Virus record (IMG/VR): IMGVR_UViG_3300036861_000806
Span: 1-64,000 of that record
Source of the DNA: a virus
Direction: 5' to 3' (one strand)
Length of the DNA stretch: 64,000 nt
Position 1 is the stretch's first letter; each line of letters begins with the position of its first letter. The notes beneath the pieces were generated by a model. It was not told where the DNA came from. It saw nothing but the letters and a program-made list of their open reading frames with translations, and searched no databases. Below are positions 48,424 through 57,281 of this stretch, one piece after another. Both the position numbers and the translations under genes were made by a program.

Positions 48424-49371
48424 TCACGGCGCCGCCTCATGCCGCAATTCCGCTACATCCTCATATCCCAACCGATAGGCCGAGGCCCGGAAGTCCATCG
48501 GCGGGGCTGATGGCCGTCCTGCGGCGGCATCCCGCCCTCCGATGACGAACGCGTCGATGAGTGCCGTGCTGCGGCGCCGGTTGCCAGATCGGCCATGGCG
48601 CGTGGGCCAGAAGATCCGGCGGGCCCGCACGATCGCCGGGTGTGGGTAGGCCCGCACATAGGCGGCGAGGACCTCGCGCCAGCCGAACTGTCGTCGGTCG
48701 GACAGCGCGGCGTATGTTCGGCAGACCCGCTCATAGTCGGCCGCAGTGTCAACCGACAGTTTGATCGCTGAGCGGTCGGCGCCATCGGGACACCTCACGT
48801 TCACGATGTCGAGGGCGTGCTCCACCATCCACGTTGTCACATGCTCGCGTGCGCCATTGCCGGCCGCCGCGGCAGCGGCGAGGAGCGTACGGCGGTCAAA
48901 AGTCTCGACATCATTGCCATCATACCAGCTCGGCGGGTGGACGTTCGACGCGTAGGCGGTCGCCCACACGCCGCGTCGGCGTCTCTCGCGAAACACCCGC
49001 AGCACTTCGCCGGCCACGAGCGGGTCCAGCAGCGGGCAATCGGCCGTGAGCCGGACGATCACATCGGCGCCAATCGTCTCGGCAGCGATGACAAACCGGC
49101 CGAGCACATCCCGCTCCGACCCGCGGGCGACGCGTGCGCCAGCCGCACGGGCGAGATGAGCGATGCGATCATCCTCGGGCCGGTCGCTCGTGGCGACGCA
49201 GACTATATCAATGCCGGGGATTGCTTGAGCACGGTTGATGACGTGGGCGAGGATCGTTTGGGGCGCGCCGCCTTTGCCGCAGGCCGCTGGTGTACGCGGC
49301 AGGAGGCGGAGGACCTTGCCGGGAAGGCGTGTCGAGCCGGTGCGGGCTTGGATGATGGCGGCGGTGGTCAC
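48424..49371 (-). CDS. SpsF/PseF-like cytidylyltransferase
   Basis: 315 residues; GTG overlaps the upstream TGA. TTAAIIQARTGSTRLPGKVL is the nucleotide-binding start of the SpsF/NeuA-related sugar nucleotidyltransferases. VIVRLTADCPLLDPLVAGEV and HPPSWYDGNDVETFDR follow, as in spore-coat polysaccharide SpsF and PseF. Likely activates a nonulosonic-type sugar as the CMP derivative, working with the NeuB-like gene at 50472. Confidence 0.82.
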   Translation of the reverse strand: MTTAAIIQARTGSTRLPGKVLRLLPRTPAACGKGGAPQTILAHVINRAQAIPGIDIVCVATSDRPEDDRIAHLARAAGARVARGSERDVLGRFVIAAETIGADVIVRLTADCPLLDPLVAGEVLRVFRERRRRGVWATAYASNVHPPSWYDGNDVETFDRRTLLAAAAAAGNGAREHVTTWMVEHALDIVNVRCPDGADRSAIKLSVDTAADYERVCRTYAALSDRRQFGWREVLAAYVRAYPHPAIVRARRIFWPTRHGRSGNRRRSTALIDAFVIGGRDAAAGRPSAPPMDFRASAYRLGYEDVAELRHEAAP

Positions 49372-49544
49372 TTTCGTCGCGCCTTCATGTAGCCACGCAT
49401 GTAGCAATTCCGAGAACAATGACGGAGTTTCATGTTGCTCGATTTCGAGATGGTGAACTGCTTCCCGCAGCTCGAACAAAAACGCACGATCGGAAGACAA
49501 CGGCAGTACGGGCAGGTATGGCGGCGGTCGCCGGGGGCGATCAT
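49368..49544 (-). CDS. double zinc-finger mini protein, 58 residues
   Basis: ATG in a TGATG overlap with the upstream gene. CPYCRCLPIVRFCSSCGKQF and LRHCSRNCYMRG give three Cys pairs able to hold two zinc ions. The end KARRK is basic. Sits oddly within the sugar operon; perhaps a regulator. Confidence 0.6.
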   Translation of the reverse strand: MIAPGDRRHTCPYCRCLPIVRFCSSCGKQFTISKSSNMKLRHCSRNCYMRGYMKARRK

Positions 49545-50173
49545 CAGGTTAGCCGCGCGGGCTCATCGCGCCCACCGAAACCGCCACGAAAGTGCTCGAT
49601 GCTCTGGCCCTTGGGATCTTGCGCTTGACCACGCCATCCCAACTCAGCCCACCGCACCCCGCGCGCTTTCAACGCCATCAGCGCGTGCCAAATGACGGCA
49701 TGCTGGAGGTCGTCATCCACTGAGGCGCCCGACGCATAATAGCTCCAGTCGGCATGGCGGATCGCGTAGGCGAAGGCGAGCGGCGCGGCGCCGTCATACG
49801 CAAGCACGAGGAGCCCAGCGCCCGCCGCGAGCCAGTCGGTCATGAGTTGCCACGTGGCCAGCGGGCGCGTAACGCGGCCAGCGCAGCGAAGATGCAGCAC
49901 GCGGGCGATCTCGGTGTCGGTGGCGAGCCTGAAGTTGAGCTGCCGGTTAGCCCCGTTGATCAGCGCCTTGTAGGACTTCCGGAGCCCGGTCCAGAGTTCC
50001 GCCTCGCTCGGGCTCAAGTCGAGGATTCTCGTCTGCCACGTCGCGGTGGCGAGGAGACGTGAGCGGGTGCCGGGTGGGCCGTCGTGGAGCGCCTCGTAGG
50101 CATGCCACGCGGGGGACGACCACCACGCGGCGGCGTGGGGGCGCCAGGCGGTATCGGGCGGCGCGGTGATCAC
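49544..50173 (-). CDS. GNAT / FemAB-like acyltransferase
   Basis: 209 residues. KSYKALINGANRQLNFRLAT and WQLMTDWLAAGAGLLVLAYD, then GASVDDDLQHAVIWHALMAL KARG, resemble the acetyltransferase-fold FemAB-like proteins of surface-polysaccharide clusters. C-terminal QDPKGQSIEHFRGGFGG is typical. May acylate or amino-acylate the sugar. Confidence 0.65.
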   Translation of the reverse strand: MITAPPDTAWRPHAAAWWSSPAWHAYEALHDGPPGTRSRLLATATWQTRILDLSPSEAELWTGLRKSYKALINGANRQLNFRLATDTEIARVLHLRCAGRVTRPLATWQLMTDWLAAGAGLLVLAYDGAAPLAFAYAIRHADWSYYASGASVDDDLQHAVIWHALMALKARGVRWAELGWRGQAQDPKGQSIEHFRGGFGGRDEPARLT

Positions 50174-50475
50174 CCATCCGTCCTCGTCGGAGGCTCCGGT
50201 TCGCGGTCGAATCGAACGTGCGCTTGGAGATCTCCAGCGAGAGAGCCGGCCCGCCGCAGTCGCGCTTCTTCTTCTGCCACGGTCGTCTCGTCTGGGAGCA
50301 GCTCGCTCTGCACATAGAACCGCAGGGTGCCGCGATACTTGACCACCTCGTCAACGAGCCGATAGAGCTTCGCGCGGTCGGCTGGAACGTACGCGTAGTC
50401 GAGTTCGCGTAGCCCCTTCGTCAGCGCGAAGACAGCGTCATCCATCCACTCGTGCCAGTCACAGTGATCGGTCAT
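50170..50475 (-). CDS. hypothetical protein, 101 residues
   Basis: MTDHCDWHEWMDDAVFALTK, mostly helical and acidic. Overlaps NeuB-like and acyltransferase genes with ATGA junctions. No family. Confidence 0.5.
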   Translation of the reverse strand: MTDHCDWHEWMDDAVFALTKGLRELDYAYVPADRAKLYRLVDEVVKYRGTLRFYVQSELLPDETTVAEEEARLRRAGSLAGDLQAHVRFDREPEPPTRTDG

Positions 50476-51302
50476 GCTCCCACCCCCACCCGGTACCGCA
50501 GGAACGGCTCCTCCGCCGGTGCGGATCCCAGCGTCGAATCGCCCAGCATCATCTCAGCTTCCCGGATCAGTCGCACGTACTCCCGCGCCTCGTCGGGTGT
50601 GCGCGCGACGGCGTAGTCCGCGTTGTTGGGAGACGTGTCCTCCAAACGAACGTGGAATTCCACTACACGCGCACCGGCGGCGACCGCGTAGGCGCCAGCA
50701 CGAGGATTGCGGGAGTGGTCGGAGAAGCCCTGGCGAGGCTGGTGGCCATCATACCCGGTATGTAGCGCGGCAAGCCCGAGCTGGTCATCCGGACACGGGT
50801 ACGCGCTGCGGCAGTGCAGGATGGTGATATCGGGAGCACGCTGGGGATCGTGATTGTAAACCATGTTTCGATATGCATCCCTTGACCACCCTAGACTCGC
50901 GCCCATCCCGGCACTGATGATCAGCGGCTTCTCAGGCCAGCAGCCATGCAGCGCGACGAAGGGGACGTCGGTCGCCTCGAAGGACGAGATCTTGAACCGT
51001 GAGACGTGCTCCGCGATGGTGGGGACATCCTCGGGGAGATAGACCGTGCAGAGGAACTCCAGCCCTTGAGCGCGTGCATGAGCCGCGAGCTTCGGTAGCC
51101 ACTCGCGCGGGAACGCGAGCAGGCGGTAGGCGTCGAGGTACTCGGGGGCGCGGCGACGTTCGGCGAGGCGCTCGGGGGAGGAGCACCACTGAAACTTACA
51201 GGCGTCGGCGTGGATCTCGGCGGCTAATTCGATCAGCCGGTACGCCTTATCGAGGTCGCCGTCGTGGGTGGCGGCGGCCTCACAGACTACAAACGTCGTC
51301 AT
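50472..51302 (-). CDS. NeuB-like sialic/nonulosonic acid synthase
   Basis: 276 residues. CEAAATHDGDLDKAYRLIEL, DACKFQWCSS, FLCTVYLPEDVPTIAEHVSR FKISSFEATDVPFV and QGFSDHSRNPRAGAYAVAAG ARVVEFHVRLED are the strands and His/Glu residues of the NeuB catalytic TIM barrel, which condenses PEP with a 6-carbon sugar. The C-terminal antifreeze-like SAF domain of NeuB is missing; the protein ends after the barrel. Central enzyme of the pathway proposed here. Confidence 0.85.
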   Translation of the reverse strand: MTTFVVCEAAATHDGDLDKAYRLIELAAEIHADACKFQWCSSPERLAERRRAPEYLDAYRLLAFPREWLPKLAAHARAQGLEFLCTVYLPEDVPTIAEHVSRFKISSFEATDVPFVALHGCWPEKPLIISAGMGASLGWSRDAYRNMVYNHDPQRAPDITILHCRSAYPCPDDQLGLAALHTGYDGHQPRQGFSDHSRNPRAGAYAVAAGARVVEFHVRLEDTSPNNADYAVARTPDEAREYVRLIREAEMMLGDSTLGSAPAEEPFLRYRVGVGA

Positions 51303-51691
51303 CGTCTCTCGATCCTTTCACAGGCGACAAGGTCGTTCATGCGATGGACTTCTTTTCCCACCCTAACTATTATCGTTCTTTTCCGGTTCGCAGGTCCTTC
51401 GTAGAATCCACGTCTCACGTTGTCGTCTGTCAGCGGTGCGTCGGACTCGAAGCCGATCTGGGCTCCAACGATGGCGTTGAGCAGCGCGGAGCGGTTGCGG
51501 TCGAGCACGCGCTCAAGGCGCGCCGTTGTCTCAGCGGAAATGGGCTCTGCCGATCCAACAAGGGGAAAGCGAAGCCACACGGCGCCGTCGTGGACCGCCA
51601 CGTCATCATCGCTCGCGATGGCATTGATGCGGAGAGCGTCGTTGTGAAGCACCCACTGGTTATAGATATTTCGGTAGGCGTTCTTCGTCAT
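51299..51691 (-). CDS. hypothetical protein, 130 residues
   Basis: MTKNAYRNIYNQWVLHNDAL and DGAVWLRFPLVGSAEPISA. Alpha/beta. Stop overlaps NeuB-like ATG. No family. Confidence 0.5.
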   Translation of the reverse strand: MTKNAYRNIYNQWVLHNDALRINAIASDDDVAVHDGAVWLRFPLVGSAEPISAETTARLERVLDRNRSALLNAIVGAQIGFESDAPLTDDNVRRGFYEGPANRKRTIIVRVGKEVHRMNDLVACERIERR

Positions 51692-51754
51692 TGGCCCTAT
51701 CCTTTCCTTTTCCTCTCCGACGCGATGGCTAGACTCCGGCGCTCATCATCGGTT

Positions 51755-51934
51755 TCATAGCGGCTCCTCCTCCTCCTGCCACGCGCCGTCTTCTCCGACG
51801 GTGAAGATGCGCGTCGTCTCCCCCTTGAAGTTGACGAGCTTAATCTCAATGATTGGGTATGCGTATTGCGTAACCGTCTTCCCGCTCCCCCGGTCAAGGA
51901 ACGTGATGATGGCGGCTGCGTAGGGGTCGCTCAT
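51755..51934 (-). CDS. small hypothetical protein, 59 residues
   Basis: MSDPYAAAIITFLDRGSGKT, then YAYPIIEIKLVNFKGETTRI and an acidic end (QEEEEPL). ATG overlaps the previous TGA. Beta-rich. Not recognised. Confidence 0.55.
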   Translation of the reverse strand: MSDPYAAAIITFLDRGSGKTVTQYAYPIIEIKLVNFKGETTRIFTVGEDGAWQEEEEPL

Positions 51935-52104
51935 CGCCGTTCAAGTGCCAGTTCACACGTTTCGTCTATCCAATCGGCCGCCTCGCGCATGATGGCTGTA
52001 TCAACATAGGGCGCGCCGAACTGACCGTAACGCTGACCGCTGACCTCGCGATCCACGAATGTGGCAAGCGCTCGAAGCTCGCGTGCCAGATCTCGAGACA
52101 TCAT
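51931..52104 (-). CDS. small hypothetical protein, 57 residues
   Basis: ATG 52104 forms TGATG with the aminotransferase stop. MMSRDLARELRALATFVDRE, with AIMREAADWIDETCELALE. Helical. The EAADWIDE motif is common in short phage proteins of unknown role. Confidence 0.55.
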   Translation of the reverse strand: MMSRDLARELRALATFVDREVSGQRYGQFGAPYVDTAIMREAADWIDETCELALERR

Positions 52105-53495
52105 CGGGTAATCCTCCATGCGGGCGCCGGGTCGATCGGGTCTCCCTCGACCCGCGCGCGGACGTCGCCGGCCGCGATCGCCTCGATGACGATCGCCATC
52201 GCCTCGTCGCAGGCCCCCAGCAGCGCGTCGACGTCGGCGTCCGTATGCGCGAGCATGAGGTTCATCCCCTCTGGGTGGATCAAGTGGCCGCGCCTCACCG
52301 TCTCCTGGAAGAACAGCGACGCGCGATGCCGGTTCGGAGGAGTGGTGGAGGCCTGCGGACTCGAACCGCTTCTGTATGGCCTACCCGCGTCGGCAGACTG
52401 ATGACCACCATTTGCCTTCTGACTGCGCGGGACTCCCTCGGCCCCCATTTCCTCGTCCCACCGGATCACCGGATGCGGTGGCTGTCCGACCGCGCGCGTC
52501 GGCGCTCCGTGCTTCTCCGCGAGCGCGTTGTACCCCTCGATGATCCGCGCACCGAGCCACGCCATGTGCTCGCAGACCCCGCCTTGCTGGTAACGCGCGA
52601 GCGTCGCATCGGCGGCGGCGAGTCCGATCAGGTCGCCGCCGAACGTGCCAGAGGCCAAGCGCGCCCAGCGCATCGGCTCGGCGCGGCCAACCAGCGCGGC
52701 CAGCGCGTAGCCATTGGCGAGGGCTTTCCCGAACGTCGCCAAGTCGGGCGTTACGCCGCAAAGGGCTTGGTAGCCACCCGCGTGCCAGCGGAAGCCCGTG
52801 ACCATCTCGTCGAAGATCAGGAGGGCACCCCAGCGATCGCAGCGCTCGCGGAGGCCCTCAAGGAAGCCCGGCGAGGGTGGTTCGATCAGCGTGGGCTCGA
52901 CAATGACGGCGGCGATATCCTGAGTGCTGAAGTTCCCGAAGATGTCATCCGCGCCGTCCCGGTCGAGAGCGGCGAGGTCGTTGTACTCGAACGATACTGA
53001 CAACTCCGTCATCGCCTCCGGCACCCCCGGGTGCTCCGGCCGTGTCACCGCATACCAGCTGTGCCAACCGTGATATCCGCAACAGAGAACCACGTCGCGC
53101 CCCGTGTGCGCGCGGGCGACGCGGATAGCTGCCTCGGTCGCCTCGGACCCCGTCTTGAAGAAACGCACGGATTCGGCGCAGGGGATCAGGTCAACGAGCC
53201 GCTGAGCGACGCGCTCCTCTAGTTCGACGTTTGGGAGCGAGAAGATCGGGCCGTCCATGACCTGCTTGATTACAGCCCCTTCGACCGCCTCGTCACGGTA
53301 GCCGAGGCTAACGGCGCCGAGACCGCAGATCCAATCAACGAAGCCGCGGCCCGGTCCAGTCAACCTCCACTCGAACACCCTCGCGCCAGAACCTCGATAC
53401 AAAGACCTCGGGTACACGCCGGGGAATCTGCCGCGCATTTTACTCAGCGTCATCGCGCCGCCGGGGATCAGCTCGACCGCCGCCTCCGTCGTCAT
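52101..53495 (-). CDS. class III (GSA-type) aminotransferase
   Basis: 464 residues. GLGAVSLGYRDEAVEGAVIK, FFKTGSEATEAAIRVARAHT, FDEMVTGFRWHAGGYQALCG and ATFGKALANGYALAALVG (PLP Lys in FGK) follow the glutamate-1-semialdehyde aminotransferase pattern. Unusually, about 40 residues (EEMGAEGVPRSQ ... TTPPN) interrupt the line between RWD and SLFFQETVRRG; this stretch includes a tRNA-like 3' end on the DNA. Likely supplies an amino group to a sugar intermediate. Confidence 0.82.
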   Translation of the reverse strand: MTTEAAVELIPGGAMTLSKMRGRFPGVYPRSLYRGSGARVFEWRLTGPGRGFVDWICGLGAVSLGYRDEAVEGAVIKQVMDGPIFSLPNVELEERVAQRLVDLIPCAESVRFFKTGSEATEAAIRVARAHTGRDVVLCCGYHGWHSWYAVTRPEHPGVPEAMTELSVSFEYNDLAALDRDGADDIFGNFSTQDIAAVIVEPTLIEPPSPGFLEGLRERCDRWGALLIFDEMVTGFRWHAGGYQALCGVTPDLATFGKALANGYALAALVGRAEPMRWARLASGTFGGDLIGLAAADATLARYQQGGVCEHMAWLGARIIEGYNALAEKHGAPTRAVGQPPHPVIRWDEEMGAEGVPRSQKANGGHQSADAGRPYRSGSSPQASTTPPNRHRASLFFQETVRRGHLIHPEGMNLMLAHTDADVDALLGACDEAMAIVIEAIAAGDVRARVEGDPIDPAPAWRITR

Positions 53496-54292
53496 TGCGC
53501 CTCTTCCGCCGGAAACACCCAGCCGGCGTAGTCGGCCGCACGGCGCACCGCGCGGCCCGTGCTAAGGATCGCGTCGCGCACGCAGGCGGCGGCCGCCGCC
53601 ACGCCGACGCCCACGAGCGCCACCCCCAGGCCAACGTACCCATCGCTCAGGGCCATCCAGGAGAAGCTGCTAAACAGCAGCAGCATAAAGACGGCGCCGA
53701 TACCGCCGGCGCTCGGCGTCTCGAATTGGTAGCGCTTTCGGACGGCGAGTGCCCAGCGCCCCCGGCGGCTCCGAGACCGAGACGCGATGGCCTCGAACGG
53801 CTCCAGCGCCTCGGCCCAGCGGGCGAGCAGGAAACGCTGGCCGCCCCGCACGCCTACGAGGATCGGCGACAGCCCCGTCGCCGGGGCGCGGCGCAGCTCG
53901 GGCGTCCAGACCTCTAGCGCATCGAAGCTGGGACGCGCCTCCGCGATCGCGTCGCGCACGCGCCTCGGCACCGGCCACTCCAGGGAGGCCCACGCGCGCA
54001 CGGCCTGACCGAACCAGATGCCGGCGTCGCGGTCTCGGTCGGTGTTGTAGCTCGACGGATAGCGCCAGCGCCAGACCGCGAGCTCCGCGTCGGTCAGGAG
54101 GTGGCCGCCCACGCCCGCCAGCTGCCGCGTCCGCCTCGCAAGTGCGGCGAACCCCAGCTCGGTGTACTCCTCCACGTCGCGGTCGATGTCGCCGGGCGGC
54201 GCCGCCTGCGCGGGCATCGGGTCCGCGTAGATCTCCACGTTCCAGGGCTCGCCCGCGTCCCGCGCGACTAGTAAGGTCGAGGCATTCGTCAT
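53492..54292 (-). CDS. hypothetical protein with two C-terminal membrane segments
   Basis: 266 residues from ATG 54292. Soluble part with GQAVRAWASLEWPVPRRVRD and RRAPATGLSPILVGVRGG, then GGIGAVFMLLLFSSFSWMAL and a second Val/Ala-rich helix. The membrane tail could hold the sugar pathway at the envelope. No family. Confidence 0.55.
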   Translation of the reverse strand: MTNASTLLVARDAGEPWNVEIYADPMPAQAAPPGDIDRDVEEYTELGFAALARRTRQLAGVGGHLLTDAELAVWRWRYPSSYNTDRDRDAGIWFGQAVRAWASLEWPVPRRVRDAIAEARPSFDALEVWTPELRRAPATGLSPILVGVRGGQRFLLARWAEALEPFEAIASRSRSRRGRWALAVRKRYQFETPSAGGIGAVFMLLLFSSFSWMALSDGYVGLGVALVGVGVAAAAACVRDAILSTGRAVRRAADYAGWVFPAEEAQ

Positions 54293-54993
54293 CGCCGCTC
54301 CTCCTGTAACACCGTGGTTCGGATTGAGTAGTCGAGACTCCGGCTCGCGAGCCAGCGACGCCGGCTCCGCTCCCAAGCGATGAGCAGATCGCCGGCCAGA
54401 CACTCTTCGAGCCCGCCGCCCGTCGAGACGTGGAGGTCCCAGCGCTCGGCCCGCCCCTCACTCCCGCCGATTGACCCCGTGGCGTTCGTGTGATGCGCGA
54501 CCGCGCGCGCGCAGGCCGCACAGCGCCAGCCGGCGACCTCCGTCGCGGTGATCACGTGCGATCGAAACTCCAGCCAGGCCGTCGGGCCGAAATCCCAGAA
54601 TCCACACGACGCGAACGCGCGCCGCGACGCGGCGTTGTCGTTGCGGATGACGGCCCAGACAAACGACGCACCCTCGCGGACGGCGTGCTCGGTCGCCAGC
54701 CGTATCACCGGGGTCGAGAGTCCGAGCCCGCGCATCTTGGGAGCCACCGTCAGAGAGATCTCGACCTCACGGGCCCAATCGAGCCGGTAGGTCGCCACGG
54801 GCTCCGTAGCCTCGACGATCATCAGTCGGCGTCGCGGATCATTGAGGCAGGCGATCAGCCAGGCCGCGTGTTCTTCGGCCGCCACAGGCTGCTGGATGAG
54901 CGAGGCTGCTACGGTCGCCGAATCATTGCGCCACTCGAGAAGCCGAGCGGCGTCGGCAAGGGTGGCCGGGCGAGCGAATAACTCGGGGCTCAT
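54289..54993 (-). CDS. GNAT N-acetyltransferase, PseH-like, with extra C-terminal domain
   Basis: 234 residues. N-terminal 150: ATLADAARLLEWRNDSATVA, EISLTVAPKMRGLGLSTPVI and VIRNDNAASRRAFASCGFW match GNAT proteins of the PseH type. Acetyl-CoA loop RGLGLS. A C-terminal part with CAACARAVAHH may bind zinc. The ATG originally formed an ATGA junction with the gene at 59404, now separated by the insertion at 55001. Confidence 0.75.
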   Translation of the reverse strand: MSPELFARPATLADAARLLEWRNDSATVAASLIQQPVAAEEHAAWLIACLNDPRRRLMIVEATEPVATYRLDWAREVEISLTVAPKMRGLGLSTPVIRLATEHAVREGASFVWAVIRNDNAASRRAFASCGFWDFGPTAWLEFRSHVITATEVAGWRCAACARAVAHHTNATGSIGGSEGRAERWDLHVSTGGGLEECLAGDLLIAWERSRRRWLASRSLDYSIRTTVLQEERR

Positions 54994-55013
54994 TCCGCGA
55001 CCTGCTTATCCGC

Positions 55014-55042
55014 TTGACACAGGCTCGTACTAGGCGTAGACT
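55014..55042 (+). promoter_or_regulatory. promoter at the left end of element 2
   Basis: TTGACA (55014-55019) beside the terminal repeat and TAGACT (55037-55042), 17-bp spacer. The transcript has a leader of about 80 nt with a CCGGCCC/GGGCCGG hairpin, then AAGGAG before ATG 55128. Confidence 0.75.
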
Positions 55043-55127
55043 CCTGAGTGTAGGGCGAATCAGGTGACCGGCCCCACGACACGGGCCGGCGGACGCGGGG
55101 ACCGGAGAACCGCAAGGAGCAGACGAG

Positions 55128-55820
55128 ATGCCGACCTACCTGTGCGACGACGGCAACGCCGAAGTGCGTATCGAGGCAACGTCCGCCCGCGAGGCCGCTC
55201 AGCAGTACGTGGACGACGGCGACTGGGGCGTGATCGAGGAAACCTCGTGGATCAAGGTCTACGTCGAGGAAGTCCATGGCGAGGACGAGGATGGCGACGA
55301 GATCCTCGGCGAGCGTGAGGAGCACCGCATTCGCATCGAACCCGAGGAGCCCGAGTGCACCGACGACATCCCGGATGAGCACGATTGGCAGTCGCCGATC
55401 GAGGTCGTGGGCGGCATCGAGAGCAACCCCGGCGTGTGGGGCCACGGCGGCGGCGTCATCATCCACGAGGTCTGCGCCACGTGTGGCGCTTACCGGGACA
55501 CCGACACGTGGGCTCAGGACCCCCAGGACGGCACGCAGGGCCTCCGGTCGCTGACTTACCGAGATGCGGATGAGGCATCGCGGGCGTGGCTGCGACAGCG
55601 CGCCTACGAGGACGTGGCCGAGCGGCTGCGCGACATCATCGAGGTCGCGCAGGATGAGCACAACATCGCGCGCTCCTCTATCGACGTTAGCGGCCCCGAT
55701 GAGGGCGAGGAGATGCTCGCCGAGATCCGCGCGGCTCTCGCGCCGGACTACGTGGCCGATTGGACCGGCAACGGTAACGGCGATGAGATGGACATCGTTG
55801 TCAGCCGGGTCGCCCGATGA
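55128..55820 (+). CDS. element 2 cargo protein, acidic, zinc-binding-like
   Basis: 230 residues, very acidic (VYVEEVHGEDEDGDEILGE). Central VCATCGAYRDTDTWAQDPQD GTQG could hold a zinc. C-terminal helical domain RAYEDVAERLRDIIEVAQDE. Similar acidic proteins occur on plasmids and phages; DNA-mimic (anti-restriction) activity is possible but only suggested by charge. Confidence 0.65.
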   Translation: MPTYLCDDGNAEVRIEATSAREAAQQYVDDGDWGVIEETSWIKVYVEEVHGEDEDGDEILGEREEHRIRIEPEEPECTDDIPDEHDWQSPIEVVGGIESNPGVWGHGGGVIIHEVCATCGAYRDTDTWAQDPQDGTQGLRSLTYRDADEASRAWLRQRAYEDVAERLRDIIEVAQDEHNIARSSIDVSGPDEGEEMLAEIRAALAPDYVADWTGNGNGDEMDIVVSRVAR

Positions 55821-56020
55821 CGCTCGGCGACCTGATCGCGTGGGAAGCGACCTACCGGGTCTGGCTCGTGCGGTCAGTCCATGGCGACCATCCGGCGTCT
55901 CGGGAGATTTGGGCCGAAGCGCCCCTTCACGTTCGCGTCCGGCAGGCGGAGCGATGGCTCCGCCTCGCCGAGCGGGAAGCCAAGCGGCAGGCGACGATGG
56001 CCGCGCGGCGAGGTCGGTAG
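55817..56020 (+). CDS. small basic cargo protein, 67 residues
   Basis: ATG overlaps the previous TGA. MTLGDLIAWEATYRVWLVRS, then WAEAPLHVRVRQAERWLRLA EREAKRQ. Helical, basic end. Two nt before the split transposase gene. Function unknown. Confidence 0.6.
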   Translation: MTLGDLIAWEATYRVWLVRSVHGDHPASREIWAEAPLHVRVRQAERWLRLAEREAKRQATMAARRGR

Positions 56021-56254
56021 CATGACCCCGATCCTCGCCCGTGGCCGTCCCGAGTACCCCAAGACCCTGAAGGACTTCATCAAGCTCTTCCCCGACGACG
56101 CGGCGTGCTGGCGCTACCTCGTCTCCTGCCGCTGGCCGCACGGCTTCATCTGGCAACGATATACTTGGCTCAGTAGCCCCGCCCGCGACGCTGGGCGAAG
56201 TGCCCTCTCTGCGGGGCGGTCGCGGCCCGCCAAACCCAGCCCGATAATAGGCAC

Positions 56255-56283
56255 TTGACTCATCCATCATTAGGCAGTACACT
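56255..56283 (+). promoter_or_regulatory. transposase promoter in element 3
   Basis: TTGACT (56255-56260) and TACACT (56278-56283) with 17-bp spacer. ATG 56291 is 8 nt after the -10, so the mRNA is predicted to be leaderless. Confidence 0.7.
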
Positions 56284-56290
56284 CAGCGGC

Positions 56291-57271
56291 ATGGAAGAGA
56301 CGACGGTCCGCTCCCCGAAGACGCTGATTGAGGCGATCCGCTACTACTCGGACCCCGACGTGTGCCTGACCACGATGGTCGAGGCCCGTTGGCCGAAGGG
56401 CGTGACGTGCCCGACGTGCGGCGCTGCCAACCCGCGTTTCATCTCCACTCGGCGCATATGGGAGTGCCGCGATAAGCACCCGCGTCGACAGTTCTCGGCC
56501 AAGGTCGGGACGATCTTCGAGGATTCGCCCCTGCCGCTGGAGAAGTGGTTTCCCGCCGTCTGGCTGATCGCCAACGCCAAGAACGGGGTCAGCTCGCACG
56601 AGCTCGGCCGCGCCCTTGGCGTCACGCAGAAGACCGCGTGGTTCATGCTCCATAGGATTCGGCTGGCGATGAAGGCCGGAACGTTCCTCAAGCTCTCCGG
56701 CAAGGTCGAGGCGGATGAGACGTTCATCGGCCCGGACCCGAAGAAGATGCACCGCGACCGCCTGGAGGCCCGCCGCAAGGCCAAGGGCCTGGAAGACGGC
56801 TACGTGTCCAAGACCATCGTGGCGGGCCTGCTGGAGCGTCCCACGAAAGGCACCAAGGCCAAGAGCCGCGTCCATGCCGAAGTGGTGGACACGACGCGGG
56901 CCTGGGATCTGATCCCGCAAATCAAGGACAACGTCACGCCCGGCAGCGAGTTGATTACCGACATGAACCGCTCGTATTGGGCCGCCCGCGACGAGTACAT
57001 TCACAGCGTGATCGACCACACGCAGATGTACGTGAAGGGCCACGTCCACACCAACGGGATCGAAAACTTCTGGAGCCTGCTCAAGCGGATGATCCACGGC
57101 ACCTACGTCGGCGTCGCGTCGTTCCATCTCGGCGCCTACGTGGACGAGGAAGTCTTCCGCTTCAACGAGCGCGGCGACGATGACGGCGGGCGCTTCGGCA
57201 CGGTGCTCCGTCAGGTCACGGGCCGGCGGATCGACTACGCGACGCTCACCGGCAAGATCGCGATGGCGTAG
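56291..57271 (+). CDS. IS1595-family transposase, intact
   Basis: 326 residues from ATG 56291 (an ATG at 56255 overlaps the -35 and is unlikely). Zinc ribbon VTCPTCGAANPRFIS, helical domain TQKTAWFMLHRIRLAMKA, then catalytic blocks VEADETFIGPDPKKM, SELITDMNRSYWAARD and KGHVHTNGIENFWSLLKRMI (D-D-N/E). Sequence closely resembles the truncated copy at 44652, including identical stretches of DNA near the TQKTAWFMLHRIRLAM region. Moves the element and could act on element 1. Confidence 0.92.
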   Translation: MEETTVRSPKTLIEAIRYYSDPDVCLTTMVEARWPKGVTCPTCGAANPRFISTRRIWECRDKHPRRQFSAKVGTIFEDSPLPLEKWFPAVWLIANAKNGVSSHELGRALGVTQKTAWFMLHRIRLAMKAGTFLKLSGKVEADETFIGPDPKKMHRDRLEARRKAKGLEDGYVSKTIVAGLLERPTKGTKAKSRVHAEVVDTTRAWDLIPQIKDNVTPGSELITDMNRSYWAARDEYIHSVIDHTQMYVKGHVHTNGIENFWSLLKRMIHGTYVGVASFHLGAYVDEEVFRFNERGDDDGGRFGTVLRQVTGRRIDYATLTGKIAMA

Positions 57272-57281
57272 GAGAGAGATC

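Noticed and set aside
52343-52446. Standard tRNA gene
   Set aside because: T-arm and acceptor pairing exist, but no anticodon stem-loop with U33 and a purine at 37 could be formed. Kept only as a tRNA-like finding.
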